This document shows, piece by piece, positions 28,371 through 34,911 of a DNA stretch of 64,000 nt. The notes beneath the pieces were generated by a model. That model saw nothing but the letters and a program-made list of their open reading frames with translations. It was not told where the DNA came from and did no database searches. The DNA is from a virus. Positions within the stretch are counted from its first letter, which is position 1; each line of letters begins with the position of its first letter. The stretch is taken from IMG/VR virus record IMGVR_UViG_3300044646_001937, positions 62,001 through 126,000 of that record; one strand, given 5' to 3'. The translations under genes and the position numbers were made by a program.

Positions 28371-28928
28371 ATGCAACATTACTATAACACGCTAGGAGAA
28401 GATTGGTTTAATTATAGCCAACTGTATGATCGGTTTGCTAGAGAATGCAGCAACGATTCAATTATTGTCGAGGTTGGATCTTGGGTGGGTAGGTCTATTT
28501 GCTATCTTGGCGTAGAGTTAGTTAATAACAACAAGCTGCCTAAAGTATATGCTGTGGATACTTGGCTAGGGAGTTCTGAACATCAAAATCATGATATAGT
28601 GAAACGAGATGAGCTCTACGCCACTTTCTTAAAAAACATCTCACCTCTGGGAGATTTAATCACACCATTGAGATTAGACTCTTTGGCTGCAGCAGAAACG
28701 TTTGAAAACGAGTCTATTGATTTTTTGTTTCTAGATGCTAGTCATTACTATGAGGACGTTAAAAAGGATATTGTTGCCTGGTATCCTAAAGTGAAGACTG
28801 GAGGCATTTTTTCAGGGCATGACGTAGATGGCGGCTGGCCTGGGGTGAATAGAGCAATTAACGAGAGCCTAGAGCTGCAGGGTTATATTATACCTCCTCC
28901 AGGTAAATGGTTTGAGAAGAAAAAATAA
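28371..28928 (+). CDS. Class I SAM-dependent methyltransferase
   Basis: 185 residues. Motif I is IVEVGSWVGRS (S-adenosylmethionine glycine loop), motif II is VYAVDTWLG (acidic residue at the end of strand 2), and FLFLDASHYYEDVKKDI plus GGIFSGHDVDG match the Methyltransf_24 pattern. It would methylate a sugar or other small acceptor in this island. It is the last gene of the block and is followed by a new promoter at 28953. Confidence 0.8.
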   Translation: MQHYYNTLGEDWFNYSQLYDRFARECSNDSIIVEVGSWVGRSICYLGVELVNNNKLPKVYAVDTWLGSSEHQNHDIVKRDELYATFLKNISPLGDLITPLRLDSLAAAETFENESIDFLFLDASHYYEDVKKDIVAWYPKVKTGGIFSGHDVDGGWPGVNRAINESLELQGYIIPPPGKWFEKKK

Positions 28929-28952
28929 CTAAGAGACAGCTTTATCTGTTTC

Positions 28953-28961
28953 TGGTATAAT
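28953..28961 (+). promoter_or_regulatory. Extended -10 promoter TGGTATAAT
   Basis: Perfect TGnTATAAT extended -10; the start codon is 24 bases downstream. The same nonamer occurs at 30778 and 36504 (and TGGTATAGT at 34781), suggesting a recurring phage promoter class. Confidence 0.6.
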
Positions 28962-28985
28962 CAGAGAAAATAACCGTATACGACT

Positions 28986-29483
28986 ATGCCTAGAAAAATT
29001 ACACACTCTGGTCTTTTAGCTGATAGACCTAACCCATTAAGCGTTCCCAACTCGTATTATTTCGCTACTGACGAGGGTAAGTATTACTCCTCGGAAGGGG
29101 AAAACTGGGTCGAGCGTATTGTAGACGTTGATGACCTTGCACCAGATACAGAAGCTTACCTTGCTTGCGGGATTACTCATTCAGGCGCAATTGATCCTAT
29201 TAAAATAGGCGCTGGTCCTGTAAGCAATTTGAGTGGTGAAATTACAGTAGCAGGTACATCTCAAAATGTAAGCGAAGCTAATGAACATAGGAGGTATTTT
29301 ATGCTCCAAAACATCTCTGATACCGATATGTATGTAGGTGTAGGTTATACTCCTGAAGTGGGCTTAGGTTTGCTGATTGCTAAAAACGGAGGCACTCTTA
29401 CATGTGATTCTTTTGTTCCTTCAGAAGAAATCAATGTTATTTGCAGTACTGTGGGTAAGAAGTTTACAGCATTTGAGGCGTAA
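28986..29483 (+). CDS. Putative virion protein (beta-sandwich type)
   Basis: 165 residues. A strand-rich C-terminal half (RRYFMLQNISDTDMYVGVG, GLLIAKNGGTLTCD) looks like the jelly-roll or head-fibre type domain found in phage decoration proteins; a related pattern is present in the minus-strand protein at 46328-46828 (AGDIIRATIIVHTTN, LYVLPGTDL). N-terminal residues ~1-60 have LADRPNPLSVPNSYYFATDEGKYYSSEGENW, a motif series common at phage fibre N-termini. Function inferred from pattern and context. Confidence 0.55.
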   Translation: MPRKITHSGLLADRPNPLSVPNSYYFATDEGKYYSSEGENWVERIVDVDDLAPDTEAYLACGITHSGAIDPIKIGAGPVSNLSGEITVAGTSQNVSEANEHRRYFMLQNISDTDMYVGVGYTPEVGLGLLIAKNGGTLTCDSFVPSEEINVICSTVGKKFTAFEA

Positions 29484-29485
29484 TT

Positions 29486-30772
29486 ATGAGAATATTTAAT
29501 CCCGCAGCTTCTTCAGGAGGTGAAATTGGCGCAACTGGTGCTCAGGGTCCGCAGGGACCTGGAGGCGGAGGCGGCGCTGGAGGCTTGATGTTTTATTTAA
29601 ACCAGAACACATCTCCAGACAGTACTACAGGCCTGCCTACAACTAGCTCTGTCGTAACTGGATTTGCAGTAAAAGAATTAGGTAGAATTGCTGACACAGT
29701 TCAAACAACCATTACTACCGAGCATTTACCTATTAACGCATTTAATCTTGTAGCCGGGTTTGTTAGCGATGTTCAAGATCCTAGCATCACAACTATCCCT
29801 CCTGGGTTATGGGATTTAAATTTCTGGGCTAGCAGCACAGCTAATGCCAATAACCAGACTGTAGTACAGGTCAAAGCATACGTTTATAATGGCACAACAC
29901 TGGGCGCTCCTTTTGCTATTTCTGATGAGTTGTACATCTATGATCCTACTGTAGTTGCCCAGTATACAGCAAATCTCGTGGTTGGGGCGGGAGTAACAAT
30001 AACATCCAGCGATCGTATCTATATTGAGATATGGGCCAAGGGTTCATCCAACAACTACACACTCACACTTAAATTTGGGGCAGGTACTCCCACACATCTT
30101 CATACAACTATTCCTAGTGTAAGCGGTACAGGTTTGATGAAAATTGTGGATGGTTTACCTCAAACACCTGCTTCACTGATTGTTAATGCTGACATTGCTA
30201 CAAATGCAGCCATAGCTATTAGTAAAGTTAATTTAAATTATTTTAACTTGTCGATGAATGTGCCTGTTGGTGCGTTAGAAACTATTCCTCGAAATCGTGG
30301 GTTTTCTACTTGGTCTACAGTTAGTGGGCAAATATTTTTTACAATGTTCACACCCATACAAGATATTGAAGTTAACTATTTAAGCTTTTTGGCTGGAAAC
30401 GTTACTCCTACCGCTTCAACAGTGACTGTGGGAATTTATTCTTATAATGACTCAACCGGAGATGCAACAAAATTGACTGAAACAGCTAATATTTCTGGAA
30501 GTATAACGCAAAACGCGTTTAATTTAAAGCCAATATCATATGTAAAGTTAATGGGTGGTAATCGTTATGCAGTAGGTTTTTTTGCGACGGGCGGAACACA
30601 ACCAAGCCTTGCCGGATATAATAGCGGATATGCGCCAGTTAATGATGTTTCTCCTGCTATTGCAAGAAAATCATTTGCATCAAGCTATTCATCGCTTCCT
30701 GTATCGATTAATTTAAATTCCGATGGGGCACAGACAGGGAATGTATTTTGGGCGAGGCTGTCTACTTCTTAA
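29486..30772 (+). CDS. Tail fibre/virion protein with short collagen run
   Basis: 428 residues, 2 bases after the upstream gene. It begins with a short Gly-rich collagen-like segment (GATGAQGPQGPGGGGGAGG, about 14-34), then a beta-rich domain (SITTIPPGLWDLNFW, HLHTTIPS) that recalls fibre domains, and a separate C-terminal domain from residue ~250 (NVPVGALETIPRNRGFSTW onward). No catalytic motif. The C-terminal part is more AT-rich than the N-terminal half, hinting at a swapped tip. Confidence 0.65.
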   Translation: MRIFNPAASSGGEIGATGAQGPQGPGGGGGAGGLMFYLNQNTSPDSTTGLPTTSSVVTGFAVKELGRIADTVQTTITTEHLPINAFNLVAGFVSDVQDPSITTIPPGLWDLNFWASSTANANNQTVVQVKAYVYNGTTLGAPFAISDELYIYDPTVVAQYTANLVVGAGVTITSSDRIYIEIWAKGSSNNYTLTLKFGAGTPTHLHTTIPSVSGTGLMKIVDGLPQTPASLIVNADIATNAAIAISKVNLNYFNLSMNVPVGALETIPRNRGFSTWSTVSGQIFFTMFTPIQDIEVNYLSFLAGNVTPTASTVTVGIYSYNDSTGDATKLTETANISGSITQNAFNLKPISYVKLMGGNRYAVGFFATGGTQPSLAGYNSGYAPVNDVSPAIARKSFASSYSSLPVSINLNSDGAQTGNVFWARLSTS

Positions 30773-30777
30773 TTTAG

Positions 30778-30786
30778 TGGTATAAT
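30778..30786 (+). promoter_or_regulatory. Extended -10 promoter TGGTATAAT
   Basis: Second perfect copy of TGGTATAAT, 23 bases before the ATG of a 47-residue gene at 30810. Confidence 0.55.
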
Positions 30787-30809
30787 ATATTGATAACCAA
30801 TCTTTTAGT

Positions 30810-30953
30810 ATGAAGATAAATAGAGTCAAAATTATACCAGACAAAACCCAACTTCCTTTAATCTCGCCACAGATTGTTAAGGAAGTTCAAAAGCAAACTA
30901 GGCAGGTGTTCAAGTATACCTCTGCTTTAAAAAAAGCTTTTAACCTTAAGTAA
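30810..30953 (+). CDS. Small basic protein, 47 residues
   Basis: ATG to TAA, 48 codons, starting 23 bases after a TGGTATAAT promoter and ending 1 base before the next start. The product is Lys-rich (pI clearly basic) with the pattern MKINRVKII...QIVKEVQKQTRQVFKYTSALKKAF. Conserved spacing with the next gene and a promoter support it as real; no family recognised. Confidence 0.5.
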   Translation: MKINRVKIIPDKTQLPLISPQIVKEVQKQTRQVFKYTSALKKAFNLK

Positions 30954-30954
30954 T

Positions 30955-31218
30955 ATGCTAGGTCTAAGCAAGATCGCAAAGTCGATGCAGCTTAAAAAGC
31001 TGATAGAGGCAAAGCAGATGTCCGACAAACGGGACTATGGAACTAAAAACACCATACTTGCAGACCTACTGAACAACTACCCAAAGCAATTTGAAGTAGA
31101 CTCCGCATTGAACAATAAGTACGTTGGACTTACCCATAAGCCTAGCGGATTTAAAATTCACGCACCTAGGAATTTAATACCATACGGAATTGAAAACAAA
31201 GCCAATCGTGTCAGTTAA
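30955..31218 (+). CDS. Small conserved-looking hypothetical protein
   Basis: 87 residues, beginning 1 base after the previous stop. Basic helical N-terminus (LSKIAKSMQLKKLIEAKQ) followed by NTILADLLNNYPKQF and a compact strand region YVGLTHKPSGFKIHAPRNLIP, which looks like a small conserved domain. No known function. Belongs to a small-gene operon 30810-31976. Confidence 0.55.
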   Translation: MLGLSKIAKSMQLKKLIEAKQMSDKRDYGTKNTILADLLNNYPKQFEVDSALNNKYVGLTHKPSGFKIHAPRNLIPYGIENKANRVS

Positions 31219-31378
31219 AAAAGTGTTTGAGGACCATCGCAAAGAGATGTACGAGGAGTGCAGGTCAATCATTGGAGGCACAATGGTTCTTAAATTAAAT
31301 GAGGTGCTATATTTAAAAAAGCCTCTTGCAGTTAAACAGACAATAGTTGAATATATTTTAGAACATCATGATTACTGA
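31190..31378 (+). CDS. Small hypothetical protein (start uncertain)
   Basis: Up to 62 residues. The frame starts with TTG at 31190, overlapping the previous gene by 29 bases; a GTG at 31208 or the ATG at 31247 are alternatives. The stop lies 11 bases inside the next gene. Product is mixed-charge helical with HRKEMYEECRSIIGG and VKQTIVEYILEHHDY. Reality rests on the tight overlap pattern on both sides. Confidence 0.4.
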   Translation: MKTKPIVSVKKVFEDHRKEMYEECRSIIGGTMVLKLNEVLYLKKPLAVKQTIVEYILEHHDY

Positions 31379-31976
31379 ACTGAACCAAGATGAGATTAAT
31401 CTACTCATCGACTATGGTAAAAAATGGACCCAGACAGGATTGAGTACTGAGCCTGTCGACATGGACAAGGCTATACTTGCTATTGCAAAAGCGTACACTT
31501 TTGCAGGTTTGAATATGCCTAAGGTTTTTCTGGGTCCGTTTAATAACCCTCTAGACTGTGCAAAAGCTCAAGTGTTCATCAAGAACCTTGGCGAAGATGT
31601 GGATATAGAGAATGTTAAAGAATTAGATATTCCTCCAGATACAGTGTTCAAATTAAAGGACATTGAGAAGGCGCTAGATGAGCAGATGCATGGGTTTAGT
31701 GATAGCTCATGGCTTTGCACATACGACTATGTCAAAGAGGTTTTTGGCGTAGGTGAGCTTGAGGTGTTTGAGGGGCTATTTGAGACTGCAAAAAATGTAG
31801 GCTGGTGGGCACCTTACGATAAGGTAGTATTTATTCAGGAGCGCCCATTAGAAGTGCATTTTAACGAGGCTGGAGAACTTCATAACGAGGACGGTCCAGC
31901 TATTAAATGGAGAGGCGACAATGATTATATGGACATCTATATAATCAACGGAGAAGTACAGCCTCCTCCAGAGTAG
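31368..31976 (+). CDS. DUF6745-like protein
   Basis: 202 residues. The C-terminal half matches the DUF6745 pattern of bacterial and phage proteins: NVGWWAPYDKVVFIQERP, LEVHFNEAGELHNEDGPAIKW, then IYIINGEVQPP. The N-terminal ~110 residues are helical (DKAILAIAKAYTFAG, NNPLDCAKAQVF) as in that family. Function of the family is unknown. It overlaps the preceding small gene by 11 bases and is followed by two hairpins and a terminator. Confidence 0.6.
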   Translation: MITELNQDEINLLIDYGKKWTQTGLSTEPVDMDKAILAIAKAYTFAGLNMPKVFLGPFNNPLDCAKAQVFIKNLGEDVDIENVKELDIPPDTVFKLKDIEKALDEQMHGFSDSSWLCTYDYVKEVFGVGELEVFEGLFETAKNVGWWAPYDKVVFIQERPLEVHFNEAGELHNEDGPAIKWRGDNDYMDIYIINGEVQPPPE

Positions 31977-31977
31977 G

Positions 31978-32003
31978 CCATGTCGGTGACTTCACCGAAA
32001 TGG
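31978..32003 (+). other. Hairpin downstream of DUF6745-like gene
   Basis: TCGGTGA and TCACCGA pair across a 2-base gap within a CCAT...ATGG flank. No T tract follows, so it is not a terminator by itself; it precedes TGGTATAAA and the terminator at 32011. Confidence 0.5.
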
Positions 32004-32010
32004 TATAAAA

Positions 32011-32037
32011 GGCTACCCTAACCGGTAGCCTTTTTTT
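32011..32037 (+). terminator. Rho-independent terminator followed by AGCTATCAG
   Basis: GGCTACC/GGTAGCC 7-base-pair stem then seven T. The following nine bases, AGCTATCAG, recur after the terminator at 35341 and, as AGCTGTCAG, after that at 37126. Confidence 0.9.
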
Positions 32038-32063
32038 AGCTATCAGGCTTTGCTGATTTGTAG

Positions 32064-32069
32064 TACAAT
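32064..32069 (+). promoter_or_regulatory. TACAAT -10 box, leaderless-type spacing
   Basis: TACAAT ends 6 bases before the phoH ATG at 32076, so transcription would start at about the start codon. Confidence 0.45.
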
Positions 32070-32075
32070 TAGGAT

Positions 32076-32852
32076 ATGGAAAAATCTAAAGTTGCCTCGA
32101 AAAAGAAACCCAAGGATCAGCCAAGAAAAGATACTAGCCCAAAAGTATATCAGAGAGAAAAAATAGATTTTGATCTTCATATCAGAGAGCTTCCTTGGAC
32201 TGAGAAACAGAAAGCGCTTATAGAGCTGGGAGGAAGTAAAGACTGCAGGATCATATTCCTAGCCGGCCCTGCGGGTAGCAGTAAAACACTTAGCGCTGTA
32301 CGTATAGGATTAGAACTTCTTAATCAAAAGAAAGTTAGCGATCTTGTATTTGTCAGGGCAGCTGTAGAAAGTGCAGACTCTAAACTAGGGTTTCTTCCTG
32401 GAGATATTGCAGGAAAATATGAGCCATATATGGGTCCCTTTGAAGACAAGATTGAGGAGCTTCTGCCTGCTGGTGAAGTTAAGCGTCTCAAGGGTGAGGG
32501 AAGGTTTATCTATCAGCCTATTAACTTTGTGCGTGGAGCTAGCTGGACAGCGAGGTGTGTAATTATAGATGAGTGTCAGAATATGACTATCAACGAAATC
32601 CAGACACTGCTTACCCGTATTGGTAAGTTTACCAGAATGATTCTTTGTGCTGATAGCGCTCAAAGCGATCTACCTAAAGCTAAGCAGGGAGGCTTTGATA
32701 AGTGCTTGCATATGTTCAATACAGAGCAAGCAGAGAAGATGGGTATTTATAGCCTAGCTTTTACTAACGAAGATATTATGCGCAGTGAGCTGTGTAAATT
32801 TATTGTGCAAACCTTTGAGGATAATCATAACGTATTACATCCACAGCACTAG
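32076..32852 (+). CDS. phoH: PhoH-like ATPase
   Basis: 258 residues, the usual size for phage PhoH proteins. Walker A GPAGSSKT (64-71) with the family's typical A-V-R-I-G-L-E helix after it, Walker B-like IIDECQNM with D165 and E166, and the family signature LVFVRAAVESADSKLGFLPGD (about 90-110), then a sensor region MILCADSAQSDL. PhoH is an ATPase related to helicase core domains and is widespread in phages; its role in infection is not settled. The N-terminal 30 residues are Lys-rich and probably disordered. It heads a three-gene operon with the two genes downstream. Confidence 0.9.
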   Translation: MEKSKVASKKKPKDQPRKDTSPKVYQREKIDFDLHIRELPWTEKQKALIELGGSKDCRIIFLAGPAGSSKTLSAVRIGLELLNQKKVSDLVFVRAAVESADSKLGFLPGDIAGKYEPYMGPFEDKIEELLPAGEVKRLKGEGRFIYQPINFVRGASWTARCVIIDECQNMTINEIQTLLTRIGKFTRMILCADSAQSDLPKAKQGGFDKCLHMFNTEQAEKMGIYSLAFTNEDIMRSELCKFIVQTFEDNHNVLHPQH

Positions 32853-32853
32853 T

Positions 32854-32955
32854 ATGAAAACACTTGGATATATTTTAATGGGTCTAGGTATTATAGCCTC
32901 CAGTGCTATAGGTACACTTGTAGGGTTAATCGTATTAGCTAGAATATTTTTCTGA
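32854..32955 (+). CDS. Small membrane protein, 33 residues
   Basis: ATG at 32854, 1 base after the phoH stop; its TGA overlaps the ATG of the next gene at 32955 (TGATG). The product is a single hydrophobic helix (about residues 5-30) with a Gly/Ala-rich face and one Arg near the C-terminus. Coupling at both ends supports expression; function unknown (holin-like or regulatory peptide possible). Confidence 0.5.
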   Translation: MKTLGYILMGLGIIASSAIGTLVGLIVLARIFF

Positions 32956-33566
32956 TGAGAAGAGACCTGTGTATATTTGCGATATTTGCCTTCATTTGTC
33001 TGAGTGATATATTCCCAGGACAACATGAGGACGAGTCGTATATTATACGCAGAATATATCTGGATGTGTTGGGGGTTGTACCTTTACCTCATGAGGTAGA
33101 CTGGTATTGCGTATATAACGATAACGGCTATAACATGGCTGTAGAGTGGGTGCTTGCTAGACCTAGAGATAAGTGGACTCCAGGTTGGGATCATATGAGC
33201 ATAGAAGACATTAGAAAAACTCTGATGTCTCATAATTATAAGCACTTTAAAAAGATGCCACTGAGTAGAGAGCAACTCAACAGGCAGTTGTGTTATATAG
33301 CCGGAGAAGAATATACAGGAGATTATTCTACGGTTATACAAGCTAGAGGTAAGCTAATCAAATATGCTCTAGAAGCAACAGACAGTGATGTTGATGCTAT
33401 TGACCATCTTGCCTACCAGCTGATGAGTAGGGTTACTACCGTGAGTGAAGCCAACTATCTTAAAGATAAGCTAAAAGAGTATAAGCTTAGCGCTAAAACA
33501 GAGCAGCTAGCATGGGAGTCTGTTCTAGATGAGCTGCTGGGGCTGGAAGATGTAATGAACAGATAG
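32955..33566 (+). CDS. Exported protein with DUF1549/1553-like motifs
   Basis: 203 residues. An N-terminal basic-hydrophobic stretch (residues 1-20) looks like a signal peptide or anchor. It is followed by ESYIIRRIYLDVLGVVPLPHEV, close to the start of DUF1549 proteins of Planctomycetes and Verrucomicrobia (pattern RR-[IV]-Y-L-D-x-x-G-x-x-P...EV), and C-terminal helices (ATTVSEANYLKDKL region) resembling the end of DUF1553. It is much shorter than those proteins, so only the edge motifs are shared. Function unknown. The final codons lie in a 28-base inverted repeat. Confidence 0.5.
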   Translation: MRRDLCIFAIFAFICLSDIFPGQHEDESYIIRRIYLDVLGVVPLPHEVDWYCVYNDNGYNMAVEWVLARPRDKWTPGWDHMSIEDIRKTLMSHNYKHFKKMPLSREQLNRQLCYIAGEEYTGDYSTVIQARGKLIKYALEATDSDVDAIDHLAYQLMSRVTTVSEANYLKDKLKEYKLSAKTEQLAWESVLDELLGLEDVMNR

Positions 33567-33580
33567 CTAGCTGTTCATTA
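33553..33580. repeat. Inverted repeat at convergent gene ends
   Basis: Ten-base arms (33553-33562 and 33571-33580) separated by 8 bases, spanning the end of the plus-strand gene and the end of the frameshift reading frame on the minus strand. Probably a bidirectional mRNA 3' end; there is no T tract. Confidence 0.6.
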
Positions 33581-33857
33581 TAGAGTTATTGGGTCCGCTC
33601 AGCTTGCTTCTTTTTTTCCGTTCTGTTTTTACCTTATTCAACTCTTTTGGAGTTAAGATATGTTCTAGAGAAGCGTCATCTATAGGCTTATCCAGATCTA
33701 CGGAAACTTCTTTTACGTCGCTTACAGGAGAACCACTCACAGGATCTGCCTGATACAATTGGACTCGTTCTGATTTAGTGTCAGGAATAATACGCTGCTC
33801 TATTATTTCCGCAGGATCTAGTTCTACGGAAATAGCTATATCAGAATCGTCAGTTAC
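33567..33857 (-). CDS. C-terminal extension made by -1 frameshifting
   Basis: Ninety-six codons open in the -1 frame from the slippery site at 33857-33863 to a TAG at 33567. It lacks an ATG until its last residues; the only near start is a TTG at 33758, with no Shine-Dalgarno. The predicted peptide (VTDDSDIAISVELDP..., basic end KTERKKRSK) has the same frame length and codon character as its neighbours and would extend the 283-residue membrane protein to 379 residues. Either programmed frameshifting or a one-base indel in a nine-A run explains it. Confidence 0.55.
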   Translation of the reverse strand, partial: VTDDSDIAISVELDPAEIIEQRIIPDTKSERVQLYQADPVSGSPVSDVKEVSVDLDKPIDDASLEHILTPKELNKVKTERKKRSKLSGPNNSIMNS

Positions 33858-34705
33858 TTTTTTTTTAAGCTGGAAGCATTTTCGTCCTGCATGTTAATCC
33901 CCTCGAATTCGACGGGTTTAAGACTAGCAATATAGGCTGCTTCTTCCTGTTCTTTCTTTTCTCTTCTAGCTTCTAGCAGCTTATTCCAGGCTAACACCAG
34001 AGTGACTGCAAGAGGATCAAATACAAAGATCAGAGCAAAGATAAAATATCTCACTGCCTCGTCTACAGTAGATCCTGTGGCGGCTGCGATGAACTTAAAC
34101 GAGCCTACATCTGTTGTGGTGTTCATACCTATCTTCAATTCAGATATATCCTTCTCAATTTCAATGATTCTTTCTCTGTCTTTAGTCAAAGATTCTTCTT
34201 TCTGTTTGATCTCAAGATTGGCTTCTTCGATAGCTTTGTATGCCTGCTCTCTAGGCGCTTTATAATTGCCAGCATCTTTGACTCGCTGCTCCTGATCTTG
34301 TCTCAGCGTGGTGAGACTTTTGATGCGTTCGCTATATTCAGCTACGCCTGTTTCAATAGCTGTCTTTTCTGTGGTCAATGCTTCAATCTTACTTTCAAAA
34401 GTACCTACAGTAGCAGAATGCACCTGATAGGCTCCTGTAAGGAAGCCGAAGATACCTAGACTGGTAACCCCCATAAGAGTCAGCACAGCAATGCAAAGAT
34501 ATGTCTTCAGCAGGAAGCTGATATGCTTCCAATAGGTATGCAGGAAACTGGCTGCGACCAGCTTACCTATCTCAAGGCTGCTGGCCATAATCCCGATTGC
34601 CAGGCTGCTTCCAGAGAACAGAACAATAAGCCCCTTGATGCTGAAGAAGGCCGCGCACCCGGCCACAAACAAAGCACTAAAAGCGACAAGTATAATGAAT
34701 AGCAT
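33854..34705 (-). CDS. Membrane coiled-coil protein, frameshift donor
   Basis: 283 residues. Three hydrophobic helices in the first ~90 residues (about 2-20, 26-50 and 62-92), a charged coiled coil (about 100-190, Glu/Lys-rich heptads), and a fourth hydrophobic helix at 215-240, with a short charged tail ending in Lys. It resembles coiled-coil membrane proteins found in many large phages; function unknown. Its last codons form A-AAA-AAG followed by the stop, a classic -1 slippery site, and the -1 frame continues to 33567. A -10 box lies 6 bases before its ATG (minus strand). Confidence 0.65.
   Translation of the reverse strand: MLFIILVAFSALFVAGCAAFFSIKGLIVLFSGSSLAIGIMASSLEIGKLVAASFLHTYWKHISFLLKTYLCIAVLTLMGVTSLGIFGFLTGAYQVHSATVGTFESKIEALTTEKTAIETGVAEYSERIKSLTTLRQDQEQRVKDAGNYKAPREQAYKAIEEANLEIKQKEESLTKDRERIIEIEKDISELKIGMNTTTDVGSFKFIAAATGSTVDEAVRYFIFALIFVFDPLAVTLVLAWNKLLEARREKKEQEEAAYIASLKPVEFEGINMQDENASSLKKK
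33857..33863 (-). other. A-AAA-AAG slippery heptamer (-1 frameshift site)
   Basis: Minus-strand A AAA AAG in frame with the membrane protein, inside a run of nine A, immediately before its TAA stop (33856-33854). A 7-base-pair stem (33827-33833 with 33805-33811) lies 23 bases downstream, farther than typical stimulatory structures. The sequence is identical to the E. coli dnaX slip site. Confidence 0.6.
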
Positions 34706-34711
34706 ATTACT

Positions 34712-34717
34712 ATTATA
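34712..34717 (-). promoter_or_regulatory. TATAAT -10 box, leaderless-type spacing (minus)
   Basis: Minus-strand TATAAT ends 6 bases before the membrane-protein ATG at 34705. A second minus-strand TATAAT lies at 34746-34751. Confidence 0.45.
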
Positions 34718-34730
34718 ATACTATTATTTT

Positions 34731-34746
34731 TTAGTGTATACACTAA
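34731..34746. promoter_or_regulatory. 16-base palindrome, candidate operator
   Basis: Perfect 16-base palindrome centred between 34738 and 34739, between divergent genes. It touches the upstream minus-strand -10 box (34746-34751) and lies ~38 bases from the plus-strand promoter at 34781. Confidence 0.5.
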
Positions 34747-34760
34747 TTATACCCCCCCCC
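34746..34760 (-). promoter_or_regulatory. TATAAT -10 box preceded by nine-G tract (minus)
   Basis: Minus-strand TATAAT (34751-34746) with a nine-base G run (34760-34752) immediately upstream, in the place of the -10/-35 spacer. No convincing -35 hexamer. Confidence 0.35.
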
Positions 34761-34780
34761 TGTGTAACCGGCTAGTCTTG

Positions 34781-34789
34781 TGGTATAGT
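34781..34789 (+). promoter_or_regulatory. Extended -10 promoter TGGTATAGT
   Basis: TGnTATAGT, the same class as TGGTATAAT at 28953, 30778 and 36504. It drives the structured leader of the gene at 34903. Confidence 0.5.
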
Positions 34790-34791
34790 AA

Positions 34792-34911
34792 TTTGAATCG
34801 GAGGTTTATAGCTTTTGATTCAAAGTTTGCCGAAAGGCATTTAATTTCATTGCCGTCGCAGCCTCCATGCGATGGTAAACCTAACCTGGAGGCATAGAGT
34901 ATTTGAAAGTT
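34792..34911 (+). promoter_or_regulatory. Structured 5' leader with SD-sequestering pairings
   Basis: Elements in order: an 8-base-pair stem (34792-34799 with 34817-34824) whose 17-base loop contains GGAGG (34800-34804); a UGCC-GAAA-GGCA hairpin (about 34828-34839); a 5-base-pair stem TCGCA/TGCGA (34856-34860 with 34868-34872) whose 7-base loop is GCCTCCA (34861-34867), complementary to TGGAGGC (34887-34893), the likely Shine-Dalgarno. Loop AGGTTTA (34802-34808) also complements TAAACCT (34876-34882). Several alternatives cannot all form at once, as in a switching RNA. No ligand is known; a B12 box was not found. Confidence 0.5.

Noticed and set aside
34790-34900. tRNA or tmRNA in the structured leader region
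   Set aside because: Stems and loops do not form a cloverleaf, and no GTTCRA T-loop pattern or anticodon arm is present.
34792-34911. Cobalamin riboswitch controlling the gene at 34903
   Set aside because: No GCCACTG-like B12 box and the gene is not a B12 gene, although B12 genes are nearby.
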